64,000 nt of DNA, from contig NZ_JACNYK010000001.1 in assembly GCF_014692505.1 (NCBI RefSeq), positions 1,249,922 to 1,313,921 on the forward strand, given 5' to 3'. Every line of letters begins with the position of its first letter. Position 1 is the first letter of the stretch. Below are positions 1-10,706 of the stretch, piece after piece. The position numbers and the translations under genes were made by a program. The notes beneath the pieces are model-generated. The model had not been told where the DNA came from, did no database searches, and saw nothing but the letters and a program-made list of their open reading frames with translations. This DNA comes from Sphingobacterium arenae. GTDB lineage: Bacteria; Bacteroidota; Bacteroidia; Sphingobacteriales; Sphingobacteriaceae.

Positions 1-29
1 TAGCAGATACAGTTTTGTCTTTTTGGGGT

Positions 30-1427
30 ATGAAGCATGACCACTTATTGCGGGTATTGGCTACTATCTGTTTCTTCATATTGCTTTTTTTGCAGTATAA
101 ACTTTTGTCCAGTTCATACGAAATTGAGCATAAGGAGTTTTCAAAAACGGAAAAAAAATATATAAAAGAGGCGTATGAATTAGCCATCATAAACGATAAG
201 CTATATCCGAGCGGTCAGGAAGTGATCGATGAATATTTGAGTAAAGATGAGCTGTTTTCGTTGCAGAAAAAGCTGGACAACAATCCGATTGCATTAAAAG
301 ATTCCCTGATAGCCTTACGAGACCATGTTATACTGGAATTGCGGGCTAAGTCGAATATGGATTCCTTATTGTCGGCTATTTTAGAATTACAACAGTTGGA
401 TTTAGAAGAATATGGCTATGCGTTAACACTGGATCACGTAGCGGTATCTTTTGACGGTAAAAAGTATATACATCTTAGCCAGCAGGACAGCCTTAAACCA
501 GTTCTTATCGATGGTGATGGTCATTATATATCTCCGAATAATGTAATTACTTCGGTTTCCGTGAGCGCATACGAACCCTATAGCTACCTGATGAAATTTA
601 CACTTTATGGATTGGATTTGACACAACGCCGCAAGGTCTTTAAGAAGATATTTCCTCTTTTAGCGCTTACGGCCGTGAGTGTCCTAATGATCGCAGTCAC
701 TTATCTAAGGACATTCCGCAGTTGGCAGAAACAAAAGAAACTGAATGAGATTTCACAAGACTTTCTGAATAGCATCACCCATGAATTTAAAACCCCGATA
801 TCTTCTATCGCTGTTTCTGTAAAGAACTTATTACGGGAAACACAAGGACTGCAAAACGAGCGTATAGCACAAAGTATTGAGGTTATTGATCGGCAATCGA
901 AACGAATTGACCAGATGGTCGATCAAGCCCTTTGGATTTCGATGTTTAATCCCGATCAGTTGTGCTTTGAACGACGAAATTTGACAGAAGATCTTGAAAA
1001 AATAGTTTATGATTTACGGCTAAAATACGTGCAGAACCCAAATGTTTATATTGATATTGAAACGGGAACCGAAGAGATTTTTGCGGAATATGATTTGTTT
1101 TTACTCACCACTGCTGTTAACAATTTAATTGAAAATGGTATTAAGCATAATCATATTGTAGAAAAAGAAGTCACCCTTCGTTTGCTCTCCAGTGGACGAC
1201 AGATTATCTTGGAGGTGTTGGACAATGGGGAAGGGATAGATCATCAAGAACGACGTCACGTTTTTAGAAAATTTTATCAAGGAGAAAAAGGAAAGGAGAA
1301 GGGAGGCCTGGGATTAGGGCTTTATTATGTACATGAGATGATCCGAATACACGCTTGGCAGCTAGAACTAGCGTATATCGATGGGGAAGGGATGTCCGTT
1401 AAAATCATTATTCCGACGCGTAGGTAA
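30..1427 (+). CDS. Sensor histidine kinase, membrane-bound
   Basis: Two-component sensor kinase. An N-terminal membrane segment (roughly residues 8-27 from the ATG at 30) and a second one near residues 202-222 enclose a periplasmic sensing region of about 175 residues with no recognisable fold. The dimerisation/phosphoacceptor motif THEFKTPISS carries the His encoded at 780-782. The ATPase domain shows an N box (NNLIENGIKHN), a G1 box (DNGEGI) and a G2 box (GLGLGLYYVHEM). The reading frame is open to the left window edge and a TTG at 15 is in frame; I chose the ATG at 30 because it directly precedes the membrane segment, but an upstream start cannot be excluded. It is followed after 106 bp by its likely partner response regulator. 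The stimulus is unknown. Confidence 0.9.
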   Translation: MKHDHLLRVLATICFFILLFLQYKLLSSSYEIEHKEFSKTEKKYIKEAYELAIINDKLYPSGQEVIDEYLSKDELFSLQKKLDNNPIALKDSLIALRDHVILELRAKSNMDSLLSAILELQQLDLEEYGYALTLDHVAVSFDGKKYIHLSQQDSLKPVLIDGDGHYISPNNVITSVSVSAYEPYSYLMKFTLYGLDLTQRRKVFKKIFPLLALTAVSVLMIAVTYLRTFRSWQKQKKLNEISQDFLNSITHEFKTPISSIAVSVKNLLRETQGLQNERIAQSIEVIDRQSKRIDQMVDQALWISMFNPDQLCFERRNLTEDLEKIVYDLRLKYVQNPNVYIDIETGTEEIFAEYDLFLLTTAVNNLIENGIKHNHIVEKEVTLRLLSSGRQIILEVLDNGEGIDHQERRHVFRKFYQGEKGKEKGGLGLGLYYVHEMIRIHAWQLELAYIDGEGMSVKIIIPTRR

Positions 1428-1533
1428 TTCCGTATCGGAACACCTTTTGCTAGCATTAACATCCGCTTAACATGTTTGTGTTGTTATGCAGTTTAGTTTA
1501 GTGTTTCGCTAAGAGGTGATTTAAGATCTATGT

Positions 1534-2220
1534 ATGATGAACGGGAAGCTTTTATTGATAGAGGACGATCAGGATCTTGGGCAAGAAGTTAAAAATTATC
1601 TAAATGCGGTCGGGTTTACAACGAAATTAGTGCCGAGTGCTTTCGGTGCGACGGAAAGTTGTAAAGAAGAGGAATTCGATCTGTTGATTGTCGATGTACA
1701 GTTGCCTGGGATGGATGGATTTGAATTAATCGAAGTTGTCCGAAAAATAAGACCTACGACTGCTTTCTTGTTTCTGACAGCCAGGAATCAGCGGCAAAGC
1801 CGTTTAAGAGGGTTGAAACTTGGAGCGGCGGACTATATAACAAAACCTTTTGATGCCGAGGAGCTCGTATGGCGTATTCATAATATTTTGAAAAGAAACA
1901 ATGGAGAAATCGTACATCAAAAGTTAGGGTTCGGTGATGTAATGCTAGACTGTAATACGATGCGGTTGACTATTGGTAAACAAAAGGAGTATAAGTTAAC
2001 GACTAGAGAGTTTGAATTGTGGAAATTTCTCCTCGCTCAGGAAAATAAAGTATTGAAGAGGTCGGATATACTCCTTCATATCTGGGGTAAGGACGACTAT
2101 TTTTTAGGGCGTAGCTTGGATGTATTTATTAGCCGGATACGTAAGATTCTTCGGTTCTCCGGTAACGTTGAATTAGAAACTGTTTTCAAAGTTGGATTTA
2201 TAATGAAGGAGAAAAAATAG
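1534..2220 (+). CDS. Response regulator, OmpR/PhoB family
   Basis: DNA-binding response regulator of 228 residues, the usual OmpR-family length. The receiver domain has the acidic pair EDD (10-12), phospho-acceptor Asp54 in LIVDVQLPG, the conserved Thr in FLTA, and Lys104 in YITKPF. The C-terminal winged helix (about 130-228) contains KLTTREFELWKFL and RSLDVFISRIRKIL. Two ATGs occur in tandem (1534 and 1537); either could be used. It lies just downstream of the histidine kinase in the same direction and converges on the SusD gene 55 bp away. A link between this pair and the SusC/SusD genes is possible by proximity only. Confidence 0.92.
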   Translation: MMNGKLLLIEDDQDLGQEVKNYLNAVGFTTKLVPSAFGATESCKEEEFDLLIVDVQLPGMDGFELIEVVRKIRPTTAFLFLTARNQRQSRLRGLKLGAADYITKPFDAEELVWRIHNILKRNNGEIVHQKLGFGDVMLDCNTMRLTIGKQKEYKLTTREFELWKFLLAQENKVLKRSDILLHIWGKDDYFLGRSLDVFISRIRKILRFSGNVELETVFKVGFIMKEKK

Positions 2221-2275
2221 GAATAATATCTCCTGCACCTATCGTTGATAAATACAGAAGATATTATGTTTTCTT

Positions 2276-3913
2276 TTAATAACCCGGATTCTGTTTTAGA
2301 TTAGGGTTAATTGATAACTGAACCTGTGGTATTGGAAACAATGTTTTGTGCTCCGATGAGCTTTTAGGGTCATGATCCCACCACGTGGCGGTATGAAATC
2401 TGCCAAACCGGATGAGATCGGTGCGTCGTTTACCCTCAAAGATAAACTCTCGTCCCCGTTCGGCAAGCAGCTCCTCCAGCGTGAGACTGGATTCGGTATA
2501 TTTTTCATTAGCCCAATCTTGTTCAGCGAATGCCCGTTCACGCGATTTATTGATCAATTGTACTGCGTCTGTAGTAGCAGCTCCTCCGTTCTTACGCATT
2601 AACGCCTCTGCCTTGTTGAAATAAATCTCTGTTAAACGATAAATAATATAATCGTTCTCTTGGTAATTGGGGTCGCTCTGTATACCCGATTTATATTTAT
2701 GGAACCGTGCACCAGAATTTTCCTCCCCTTCGGTCATCGATCCTTCTGATGTTAAATCTCCTTCACTTTCTCTTCGGATCGTATTCACGTATACCAATGG
2801 TTTGCCATTCCATTCTTCGGTGCCTAAAACGGGTGTCGTCGTTCCGTATTTATATTGCGGCCCGAATAAAAACCAGTCCTTTTTTCGCATATCATTCTCC
2901 GCATAGGCATCGAAAGCCGAGGGGATAACGACAAATGCATTCCATCCACCATACGTTACGTTCAATGCTTCCCTCATGTTGTCATACCCCATATAAAACC
3001 CACCCCAGTCAAAGGTAAATCCAGCCTGTCGGCTATATTCAAACTGAAAGAGTGACTCCGGGTTGGCGCTGTTTGTATTCGCAAAAAGTTCGTTGATATC
3101 AGCGGAAAGTTGCGGTATACCACCGACTCCTCCTGCTTCTCCAGAAATAATTTTGTCACAAGCAGCCACACAATCATCCCATCTTGCCGTTCCAGACCAT
3201 TCTTCCGCATTGAGGTACAATTCGGCTAACATTGCGTAAGCTGCTGCGGTAGAAATCTGTCCAACCGTAGAGGCTTCCGTCAGCGGCAGCTTATCCATAT
3301 TATCTAATAGCTCTTTTTCTACGAATGCAAAAACTTCTGCCCTAGGTTGTGTTTCAGGGTTTTGGGGGGAGAGCGGTACTTCCAGCGCAAGGGGAACATT
3401 TCCCCACATGTCCATTATTTTGAGGTAATGGAACGCGCGCAGGACCTTCAACTGTGCAAGGACTTGTTCATGTTCTTCGGTGGTCATATCGATCTGTGCG
3501 ACATCCAATTGACTGATATCATTCAATGCACCATTTACATGTCCAAGGCCTGTCCACATGAGTTCCCATGCAGTAATCATACGATTTTCGTTGGGTGTCC
3601 AAGTGTGATAATGCATCCTGATGTGATCGCCATTATCATAACCATGTTTTCCTTTTTGAGGCCAAGCTATCTGATCCGCGCTCAATTCGGCATGATAATA
3701 ATGCCCACTTCCACCTGTCGGCGCTAACCACGCCTGCATGTGGGTAAAAGGGCGTAGCGCGGCCTGCATGACTTCTAGCTTATTTTTATAAAAACGGTCT
3801 TTTTCCAACGTACTATACAGGCTTTCGTCCAAGTTGGTGCAGCCCGTGAAGTTTAGTGTAAGTGCAGCTGTCAAAGCAAATAAAGTTGCGTATCTTCTAA
3901 TAGAAATTTTCAT
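2276..3913 (-). CDS. SusD/RagB family nutrient-binding lipoprotein
   Basis: Surface-exposed lipoprotein that works as the lid of a SusC-type TonB-dependent transporter. From the ATG at 3913 the protein has 545 residues: a signal peptide with a lipobox ending LNFTGC (Cys about 25), the SusD-like tetratricopeptide-type N-terminal half, and the typical RagB C-terminus with ELLAERGREFIFEGKRR, DLIRFGRF, LFPIPQ and the terminal NPGY. An upstream in-frame start at 3955 would overlap susC; the ATG at 3913 leaves an 11-bp gap and places the signal peptide correctly. No glycan-degrading enzyme is adjacent, so the substrate cannot be inferred. Confidence 0.95.
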   Translation of the reverse strand: MKISIRRYATLFALTAALTLNFTGCTNLDESLYSTLEKDRFYKNKLEVMQAALRPFTHMQAWLAPTGGSGHYYHAELSADQIAWPQKGKHGYDNGDHIRMHYHTWTPNENRMITAWELMWTGLGHVNGALNDISQLDVAQIDMTTEEHEQVLAQLKVLRAFHYLKIMDMWGNVPLALEVPLSPQNPETQPRAEVFAFVEKELLDNMDKLPLTEASTVGQISTAAAYAMLAELYLNAEEWSGTARWDDCVAACDKIISGEAGGVGGIPQLSADINELFANTNSANPESLFQFEYSRQAGFTFDWGGFYMGYDNMREALNVTYGGWNAFVVIPSAFDAYAENDMRKKDWFLFGPQYKYGTTTPVLGTEEWNGKPLVYVNTIRRESEGDLTSEGSMTEGEENSGARFHKYKSGIQSDPNYQENDYIIYRLTEIYFNKAEALMRKNGGAATTDAVQLINKSRERAFAEQDWANEKYTESSLTLEELLAERGREFIFEGKRRTDLIRFGRFHTATWWDHDPKSSSEHKTLFPIPQVQLSINPNLKQNPGY

Positions 3914-3924
3914 AACATTCTTCC

Positions 3925-6900
3925 TTAAAAACCAATATTTAATCCCAAAAGCCATGATTGTGTTCTCGGGTAAAATCCCCGTGAATCTATTCCGCCATCA
4001 AACCCTGTATCTTGTAGTTCGGGGTCTAATCCGGAATACGAAGTAATTGTTGCGATATTTCGTCCCGTTAAATACACATATAGATTCCGTACAAGAGGTG
4101 TTTTCGTTTTGATATTATACCCTAATGTAATATTGTCGATCTTAACGAACGATCCGTTCTCCAGGTAGTAATCGGAATATTGTGGATCGTCGTTTAATGC
4201 TTGGTGTTTTTCAAATGCCGATTCCAGCACATTATTGGGTAACCACCGTTTATTACCGAAGAACATATCAGCTGTATTTAAAATATCATATTTAAATTTA
4301 CCTCTCAAGAATACGGTCAAATCAAAATTCTTATACGTGAATCTATTGCCGAGCGACGCTTGGAATTTGGGGATACCATTTCCGATGTATGTCAAATCGT
4401 TGTCGTTCATGTCTGCAGCGCTAGCGGTAGAACCATCTTCTTTATAAAACAGCCAGTTGCCATCATCGGTAAGCCCAGCATAACGCTTACCATAGAACGA
4501 TCCTACCTCGCCTCCTTCTTCCAAACGTATGGCATCACCTAAATTTCCGGGGGAAGGGAGCCCTCCAAAAGTCAGCCAATCGCTCTGGAAGATATCGCTG
4601 GATAGTTTCGTTAATTTGTTTTGTTGGTAGTTTCCTGCAAAATCGACGGACCAGGTAAAATTCTCTTTTTCGATCGCGGCGTAAGATAACTGTAACTCCA
4701 TTCCTTTGTTGGTAACCGCTCCCACGTTATACCATATGCGTGGTTGTAAGTACGAAGGTTGCTGCGCACGGTATTCGTTCAACAGGTTGCTCGTGCGACG
4801 ATGGTAAACATCTAACGCGCCTGACAGCTTGTTGCCAAAAAGAGAAAAGTCTAATCCAATATTAGTTTCCGCTTTTTCTTCCCATTTTAAGTCTGGGTTC
4901 GGGTTGGAGACGATACCATATGTTTCGTAATAGGTGCCGTTCTGTGGATAGACCCCACCGGTGCCCAAACGGATTAAAGATTGGTAGTTTGGAATGCCCT
5001 GATTTCCCGTAACCCCATAGCCAATCCGTAATTTAAGGTCATTTACGATTTCTTTATTGGTGAAAAATTCCTCGTTGGTTATGTTCCACCCTGCAGAAAT
5101 AGCCGGGAAATTACCCCATTTGTGGTTTGCGCCAAAACGAGATGATCCCTCTCGGCGTAAAATAGCCGTCACGAAATACCGATCGTCAAAATTATAATTT
5201 GCACGTCCAAAAAAAGCAACCAAGGTATTATCTTCCTTGAACGAACCTGCTAATGGCGGTGGCAAGGTTTTATCACGTAGTGCTAATCCGCTACCCAAAT
5301 CCCAATCTAAAAAACCGTCTGTTGTCAAACCATTATTTCCTACATGAAAGCGTTCTAATGTGCTATATTGATAGCTATATCCCAATAGTCCGGTTACTTT
5401 ATGCTTTTCATTGAAAGTTTGTTGGTAATCAATTGTCGATTCAAAAGTTTTTGTCCATTCCAGCTCATTTCTTTTAGCTGCAAAGGCCATTCCACGATAG
5501 TCCGTTTGTAGGCGCTGGTCCCAATCTAAGGTAGAACGGTATAACCTATCGTTGAATGTTCTCCTGACGTACGAGCCGAATGCCGACACACTTAATTGAT
5601 CGAGGATTTGTAACTTCAGTTTGCTGTCGCCCGAAAATGACTGCTGGTCTCTCTCAAAAATACGGTGTGCTAACCGGCTCAAGGGATTGTAATTATTGTA
5701 CTCTTGTGTTTCGTAAAAAGTACCGTCTTCATTGATCAACGGAGCTGTCGGGTTGCGTTGTACAGCCTGTTCGAAATCACTCCCGGTTGTTTTGCCGTAA
5801 TCTGCTGAAGTAAAGTCGTTGTTTACACCACCTCCCAATAGGTTTGCTTTACTGAAGTTTGCGGCTATGTTGGTAGATATCGTTAATCGATTGCCAAGTC
5901 CGGTCTGCGTAAAATTAAATCGCCCGCCAAATTGTTCCTTTCCGCTTGCTTTTGCAATACCCTCCGCATTTTCAAAGTTAATGGCTGCGCGATAGGTAGA
6001 ATTGTCACCTCCACCGCTTGCGACAAAATTATGAAAATGAGAAAAGTTGTCTTTGTTAACCAATTCGTCGAACAAATCAGTAGATGCCCCAAGGTCCAAA
6101 TTTGGTCTGTCCTGACCGTTCACCACGAGTTCCCTAAACTTCGATGCATTCAACATAGCAGGTCGCTTATCTACAAATTCTCGCTGTCCATAGGTGTAGT
6201 ATTCAAATTGTGGTGTGCCAGCCCTTCCCTTTTTTGTCGTCACCAAGATAACGCCACCGTTACCTCTTGTTCCATAGATAGCCGCTGCCGAACCGTCTTT
6301 TAAAACATCGATAGATTCAATGTCTCCTTGTTTGATGAGATCCAAGCTTCCGCCCGGGATCCCATCAATGACGACCAAAGGGGTATTTGTTCCTTTAATA
6401 GATGCCATTCCCCGAAGTTGTATGTTTGTTTGCCCATTCGGATTGCTCCCTTGTGGACTTGTAATATTAAGTCCGGCGACTTTTCCTTGTACTAACTCCA
6501 TTGGATTCCGAACACCACCGCGATTGAAATCTTTCTCTTTAACGGAAGCTACGGCCGACGTTATTTCGCGCCTGCTCTGGGTACCGTATCCTACAACAAC
6601 AACCTCTTCCAATGTTTCCTCGTCAGGAACTAAGCTGAATTCTACCTGTTCGGCGACAGGAAGTTCCAGCGATCCATACCCGATAATGGAGGCAACGAGT
6701 ACCTCACCAGCACGGGCTTCGATAACAAAATGACCGTTTTGATCAGTTTGTGTACCCCGATCTGTACCTTTAACGACGATACTGACAGCTGCTATAGGTT
6801 GGTTTGTTTTAGCGTCTATAACCGTTCCCTGTACTTTAAGTTCCTGTAAGACGGAATGTTGCCTCAGTGAAATAAGCTGATTCGATTTAGCAGGTTGTGT

Positions 6901-6951
6901 CGGTCCGATATAAGCGACCAGAAGCGCTAATGGTATAACAATTTTCTTCAT
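3925..6951 (-). CDS. SusC/RagA family TonB-linked outer membrane transporter
   Basis: TonB-dependent outer membrane channel of about 1008 residues. Order: signal peptide (MKKIVIPLALLVAYIG), a carboxypeptidase-D-regulatory-like domain (about 40-115, with GTVIDAKTNQPIAAVSIVVKG), the EEVVVVGYGTQ TonB-box-like segment that opens the plug, the plug domain (GSAAAIYGTRGNGGVILVTTK), and a 22-strand-type barrel ending LLGLNIGF. The start codon is the ATG at 6951; the TTG at 6963 is less likely. It precedes susD by 11 bp on the same strand, so the two form one transcription unit. No anti-sigma factor or carbohydrate-active enzyme is next to it. Confidence 0.96.
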   Translation of the reverse strand: MKKIVIPLALLVAYIGPTQPAKSNQLISLRQHSVLQELKVQGTVIDAKTNQPIAAVSIVVKGTDRGTQTDQNGHFVIEARAGEVLVASIIGYGSLELPVAEQVEFSLVPDEETLEEVVVVGYGTQSRREITSAVASVKEKDFNRGGVRNPMELVQGKVAGLNITSPQGSNPNGQTNIQLRGMASIKGTNTPLVVIDGIPGGSLDLIKQGDIESIDVLKDGSAAAIYGTRGNGGVILVTTKKGRAGTPQFEYYTYGQREFVDKRPAMLNASKFRELVVNGQDRPNLDLGASTDLFDELVNKDNFSHFHNFVASGGGDNSTYRAAINFENAEGIAKASGKEQFGGRFNFTQTGLGNRLTISTNIAANFSKANLLGGGVNNDFTSADYGKTTGSDFEQAVQRNPTAPLINEDGTFYETQEYNNYNPLSRLAHRIFERDQQSFSGDSKLKLQILDQLSVSAFGSYVRRTFNDRLYRSTLDWDQRLQTDYRGMAFAAKRNELEWTKTFESTIDYQQTFNEKHKVTGLLGYSYQYSTLERFHVGNNGLTTDGFLDWDLGSGLALRDKTLPPPLAGSFKEDNTLVAFFGRANYNFDDRYFVTAILRREGSSRFGANHKWGNFPAISAGWNITNEEFFTNKEIVNDLKLRIGYGVTGNQGIPNYQSLIRLGTGGVYPQNGTYYETYGIVSNPNPDLKWEEKAETNIGLDFSLFGNKLSGALDVYHRRTSNLLNEYRAQQPSYLQPRIWYNVGAVTNKGMELQLSYAAIEKENFTWSVDFAGNYQQNKLTKLSSDIFQSDWLTFGGLPSPGNLGDAIRLEEGGEVGSFYGKRYAGLTDDGNWLFYKEDGSTASAADMNDNDLTYIGNGIPKFQASLGNRFTYKNFDLTVFLRGKFKYDILNTADMFFGNKRWLPNNVLESAFEKHQALNDDPQYSDYYLENGSFVKIDNITLGYNIKTKTPLVRNLYVYLTGRNIATITSYSGLDPELQDTGFDGGIDSRGFYPRTQSWLLGLNIGF

Positions 6952-7245
6952 GGTTTTTAGCAATAAGTAAATGTAATGTGTATTCTGTTTATATGTTTGA
7001 AAGCTTTGATGCCAACTGCGATAGCTGATTTATACATTGATGAATGCTAATTTACATCTACTCGGTATGTGTACTTGTTAATGACTGGTTAACGACTTTT
7101 TAAATTTGACATGAACATCCCTTTGGAAACTTCCTTGTATTCCATCATCTGGTTCGGGATGCGCAATAGAAATTCCTGTCGAACAATAGTTCTTCGTTCG
7201 ATAGATATGATGTTACATGGGAGAGAAAGTCTTCGGTTATACCGA
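6952..7245. other. Intergenic region upstream of susC
   Basis: About 290 bp between the susC start and the 3' end of mtgA. It must carry the susC promoter on the minus strand. I see no gene, repeat module or convincing RNA structure in it. Confidence 0.5.
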
Positions 7246-7983
7246 TTACTCTGGAATACGGTAGTGGCCCATATATCTTACAATGCTGTTTGCCCGTCGG
7301 TTGACATAGGCAGACGGACGTCTAGCGTCCCATTTTTGCGGGCTTGGCAGAATGGCAATAATCAATGCGGCTTCTTTTCTTGTCATGCTTTTAGCCGATT
7401 TGTGAAAATAATAATTCGCCGCTGCTTCTGCTCCATATACGCCTTGCCCCATTTCAATGACATTCAGGTATACTTCTAAAATACGTTTTTTGCTCCAAAA
7501 AGCTTCTATAAGGACGGTGAAATACGCTTCCATTCCCTTTCGGAACCAAGAACGCTGTGGCCACAGAAAGACATTTTTTGCTACCTGTTGGCTGATGGTA
7601 CTGCCACCCCTCAAGGTCTTACCGGCTTGATTTCGTTCGATCGCCTTTCGGATCGCTTTCGTATCGAAACCGCTGTGCGATATAAAATAGGCATCCTCTC
7701 CTGCAATGGCGGCACGCTTGAGGTTGTCGGATATGTCCTCATACGGCAGCCACTTCTTGTCTATCTTCCATTCTTTACCGGCGGCTTTTCGTTCAAAAGC
7801 GCGCTTGACCTGGAGATAGGTGAGAGGCGGGTTTATGAAAGTAAGTAGTAATACCCAGGTAATGGTACCTCCAAAAAAAGCAATAACAAGACGTATCAAC
7901 CATTTTTTGACAAGGGTATTCAACTTATTCGCTGTTGTTTTTTTCTTTGTATTCTTTCTTTTTGATGACCGCTTGATTGCCAT
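7246..7983 (-). CDS. mtgA: Monofunctional biosynthetic peptidoglycan transglycosylase
   Basis: Family GT51 glycosyltransferase that polymerises lipid II into glycan strands at the outer face of the cytoplasmic membrane. From the ATG at 7983 (a GTG at 8004 is also in frame) it has about 245 residues: a basic Lys-rich cytoplasmic tail, one membrane segment (WLIRLVIAFFGGTITWVLLL) and the transglycosylase domain with the motifs GEDAYFISHSGFD, RGGSTISQQVAKN, and KKRILEVYLNVIEMGQGVYG. No transpeptidase domain follows, hence monofunctional. It is divergent from mutS with about 110 bp between starts. Confidence 0.93.
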   Translation of the reverse strand: MAIKRSSKRKNTKKKTTANKLNTLVKKWLIRLVIAFFGGTITWVLLLTFINPPLTYLQVKRAFERKAAGKEWKIDKKWLPYEDISDNLKRAAIAGEDAYFISHSGFDTKAIRKAIERNQAGKTLRGGSTISQQVAKNVFLWPQRSWFRKGMEAYFTVLIEAFWSKKRILEVYLNVIEMGQGVYGAEAAANYYFHKSAKSMTRKEAALIIAILPSPQKWDARRPSAYVNRRANSIVRYMGHYRIPE

Positions 7984-8096
7984 TTTTTTCTTGGTTCGAT
8001 ACACAAAACTAGAAGATTTTTTTCAAAATAGCATTCACCTTGTCAAATCACATCATTTCCCTTATTTTTACGATTCATTAAAAAATCATAAAACCA

Positions 8097-10703
8097 TTGG
8101 CAAAGGCGAAAAAACAAACACCTTTAATGCAGCAATATAACACGATCAAGGCGAAATATCCAGGTGCGTTATTGCTGTTTCGAGTAGGCGATTTTTACGA
8201 AACGTTTGGAGACGACGCGGTCAAGGCAGCAGGAATTTTGGGGATCGTTTTGACAAAACGAGGAAACGGCACCGAATCGGAAACGGCACTCGCGGGTTTT
8301 CCTCACCATTCTTTAGAGACGTATTTGCCGAAATTGGTGCGTGCAGGACAACGTGTTGCGATATGCGACCAGTTGGAAGATCCTAAGCAAACTAAAACGA
8401 TCGTCAAGCGTGGTGTCACCGAGTTAGTGACGCCGGGAGTCTCCTATAATGACAATATCGTACAGCAGAAAGCTAATAATTATCTGGTATCTATTTTTAG
8501 CGAAAAAGGACAATATGGGGTGGCGTTCCTGGATATATCTACCGGGGAGTTTTTGGTGACACAAGGAAACGCCGGTTATGTAGATAAACTTTTGCAGGGC
8601 TTTAAGCCGACCGAAATTATTTTACCTAAAAAACAGTATAGGGACTTTTTAGAACAGTTTGGTAGCCAGTATTATACCTACACGTTAGATGAATGGCCCT
8701 ACACGGGAGATTATGCTACCGAAACTTTACTGAAGCATTTTGAGGTCAAGTCTATGAAGGGCTTTGGAATCGATCGGATGCCCGTAGGCATTGTTTCTGC
8801 TGGTGTTGCTCTACATTATCTAAATGAGACAGAACATCGGAATCTACAACATATATCGAATATCTCCCGCATTGAGGAAGATCGTTATATGTGGTTAGAC
8901 CGTTTCACCATACGCAATTTGGAGCTTATCGGTTCACCAAATGAAAATGCCGCGACCTTAGTTGATATCCTCGATGAAACTGCATCACCTATGGGTGCGC
9001 GGCTATTGAAGAGATGGATGGTGATGCCATTGAAAGATCTACAGTCTATAAATGAGCGACTGCATGTGGTATCTTTTTTTTATGCGAATGCGACCTTACG
9101 GGACGAGCTAATCCGGGAAATAAAGCAAGTGGGCGATTTAGAGCGTTTAATTTCTAAAATCGGCCTTCAAAAAGCGAACCCGCGGGAGATTACGCAGTTG
9201 AAGCGTGCCCTATATGTCGTGGAAAAACTGAAAGCCCTAACGCATCAAGACACATCGGAGGCATTACGAATCATATCGGACCAGCTGAATATTTGTCAGG
9301 ATATTCGGAACAAAATGGAGCGGACTTTGCACCCAGAGCCTCCCGTATTACTTCATAAGGGGAATGTGATTGCCGATGGGGTAGATGAAGAATTGGATAA
9401 ATTACGTAAAGTAGCTTTTGGTGGTAAAGACTATCTTTTGGAAATACAACGTCGGGAATCGGAAGCAACGGGCATACCCTCATTGAAAATAGCATTTAAT
9501 AATGTCTTTGGATACTATTTGGAAGTGACCAATACGCACAAAGATAAAGTCCCCTCATCTTGGGTGCGTAAACAGACGTTGGTAAATGCAGAGCGGTACA
9601 TTACAGAAGAACTCAAGGAATACGAAGAGCAGATATTGGGCGCAGAAGAGAAGATGCAGGCGATTGAGAATCGTATTTATGCGGAGCTTTTGCTTGATAT
9701 TGCGACTTATATTAAACCTATTCAACTAAATGCCCAGCTAATAGCTAAGCTTGATGTACTGTTGAACTTTGCACGGATTGCGGAGAAGAACTTTTATGTG
9801 AAACCGCAACTCAGCGATGGGAAGATATTAGATATCAAAGGTGGACGGCACCCGGTTATTGAGAAGCATTTGCCTATAGGCGAGGATTATATCACCAATG
9901 ACACGTTATTGGATCCAGAAACGCAACAAATCATTATAATCACTGGTCCCAATATGGCCGGTAAATCAGCGCTATTGCGTCAAACAGGCTTAATTGTATT
10001 GATGGCTCAGATAGGCAGTTTTGTGCCAGCAAAAGAGGCGTCTATCGGTCTGGTAGACAAAATATTTACGCGGGTTGGCGCATCGGATAATCTTTCCTCT
10101 GGTGAATCGACGTTCATGGTGGAAATGAACGAAACAGCCAGTATTATGAATAATTTGTCTGATAGATCGTTGGTGTTATTGGACGAAATTGGACGCGGAA
10201 CGAGTACCTATGATGGTATATCCATTGCATGGGCAATTGCGGAGTTTCTCCATAACCATCCCTTTGCACGGGCGAAAACACTCTTCGCAACCCATTACCA
10301 CGAACTAAACGAGCTGACAAACTCCATGTCGCGTATCAAAAATTTCAACGTCACGGTCAAGGAGATGAATAACAAGGTAATCTTCTTACGGAAACTGGTT
10401 CCAGGTGGATCAGAGCATAGCTTTGGTATCCATGTGGCTAAATTAGCCGGGATGCCACCGAAGTTAATTGGACGTGCCAATGAAATCTTGAAGCGCTTAG
10501 AGCAAGAACGTACAGGAGGGGAGCAGATTAAAGATAGTATGCGTAAAATACAAAAGCAGGCCTATCAATTACAAATGTTTTCCATCGATGATCCTGTTTT
10601 AGAAAAGATAAGAGATATGTTGAATAATCTTGATGTAAATACGTTGACACCGGTGGAAGCACTGATGAAATTGGATGAAATACAACGGTTGTTAAAGAAT
10701 TGA
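8097..10703 (+). CDS. mutS: DNA mismatch repair protein MutS
   Basis: Mismatch-recognition ATPase of methyl-independent DNA mismatch repair, 868 residues, full length. The mismatch-binding domain I has the Phe-X-Glu motif in [15 protein letters not shown]; connector, lever and clamp domains follow; the ATPase has Walker [15 protein letters not shown], the [12 protein letters not shown] signature, Walker [13 protein letters not shown] and ATHYHEL. The start is a TTG at 8097, chosen because the resulting N-terminus ([15 protein letters not shown]) is typical of Bacteroidota MutS; the next ATG would remove ten conserved residues. It stands alone; composite repeat copy A begins immediately after its stop. 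Confidence 0.97.
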   Translation: MAKAKKQTPLMQQYNTIKAKYPGALLLFRVGDFYETFGDDAVKAAGILGIVLTKRGNGTESETALAGFPHHSLETYLPKLVRAGQRVAICDQLEDPKQTKTIVKRGVTELVTPGVSYNDNIVQQKANNYLVSIFSEKGQYGVAFLDISTGEFLVTQGNAGYVDKLLQGFKPTEIILPKKQYRDFLEQFGSQYYTYTLDEWPYTGDYATETLLKHFEVKSMKGFGIDRMPVGIVSAGVALHYLNETEHRNLQHISNISRIEEDRYMWLDRFTIRNLELIGSPNENAATLVDILDETASPMGARLLKRWMVMPLKDLQSINERLHVVSFFYANATLRDELIREIKQVGDLERLISKIGLQKANPREITQLKRALYVVEKLKALTHQDTSEALRIISDQLNICQDIRNKMERTLHPEPPVLLHKGNVIADGVDEELDKLRKVAFGGKDYLLEIQRRESEATGIPSLKIAFNNVFGYYLEVTNTHKDKVPSSWVRKQTLVNAERYITEELKEYEEQILGAEEKMQAIENRIYAELLLDIATYIKPIQLNAQLIAKLDVLLNFARIAEKNFYVKPQLSDGKILDIKGGRHPVIEKHLPIGEDYITNDTLLDPETQQIIIITGPNMAGKSALLRQTGLIVLMAQIGSFVPAKEASIGLVDKIFTRVGASDNLSSGESTFMVEMNETASIMNNLSDRSLVLLDEIGRGTSTYDGISIAWAIAEFLHNHPFARAKTLFATHYHELNELTNSMSRIKNFNVTVKEMNNKVIFLRKLVPGGSEHSFGIHVAKLAGMPPKLIGRANEILKRLEQERTGGEQIKDSMRKIQKQAYQLQMFSIDDPVLEKIRDMLNNLDVNTLTPVEALMKLDEIQRLLKN

Positions 10704-10706
10704 TTT

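Noticed and set aside
2276..6951. SusC/SusD as part of a polysaccharide utilisation locus
   Set aside because: No glycoside hydrolase, polysaccharide lyase, sulfatase or hybrid sensor is adjacent; calling it a PUL would be unsupported.
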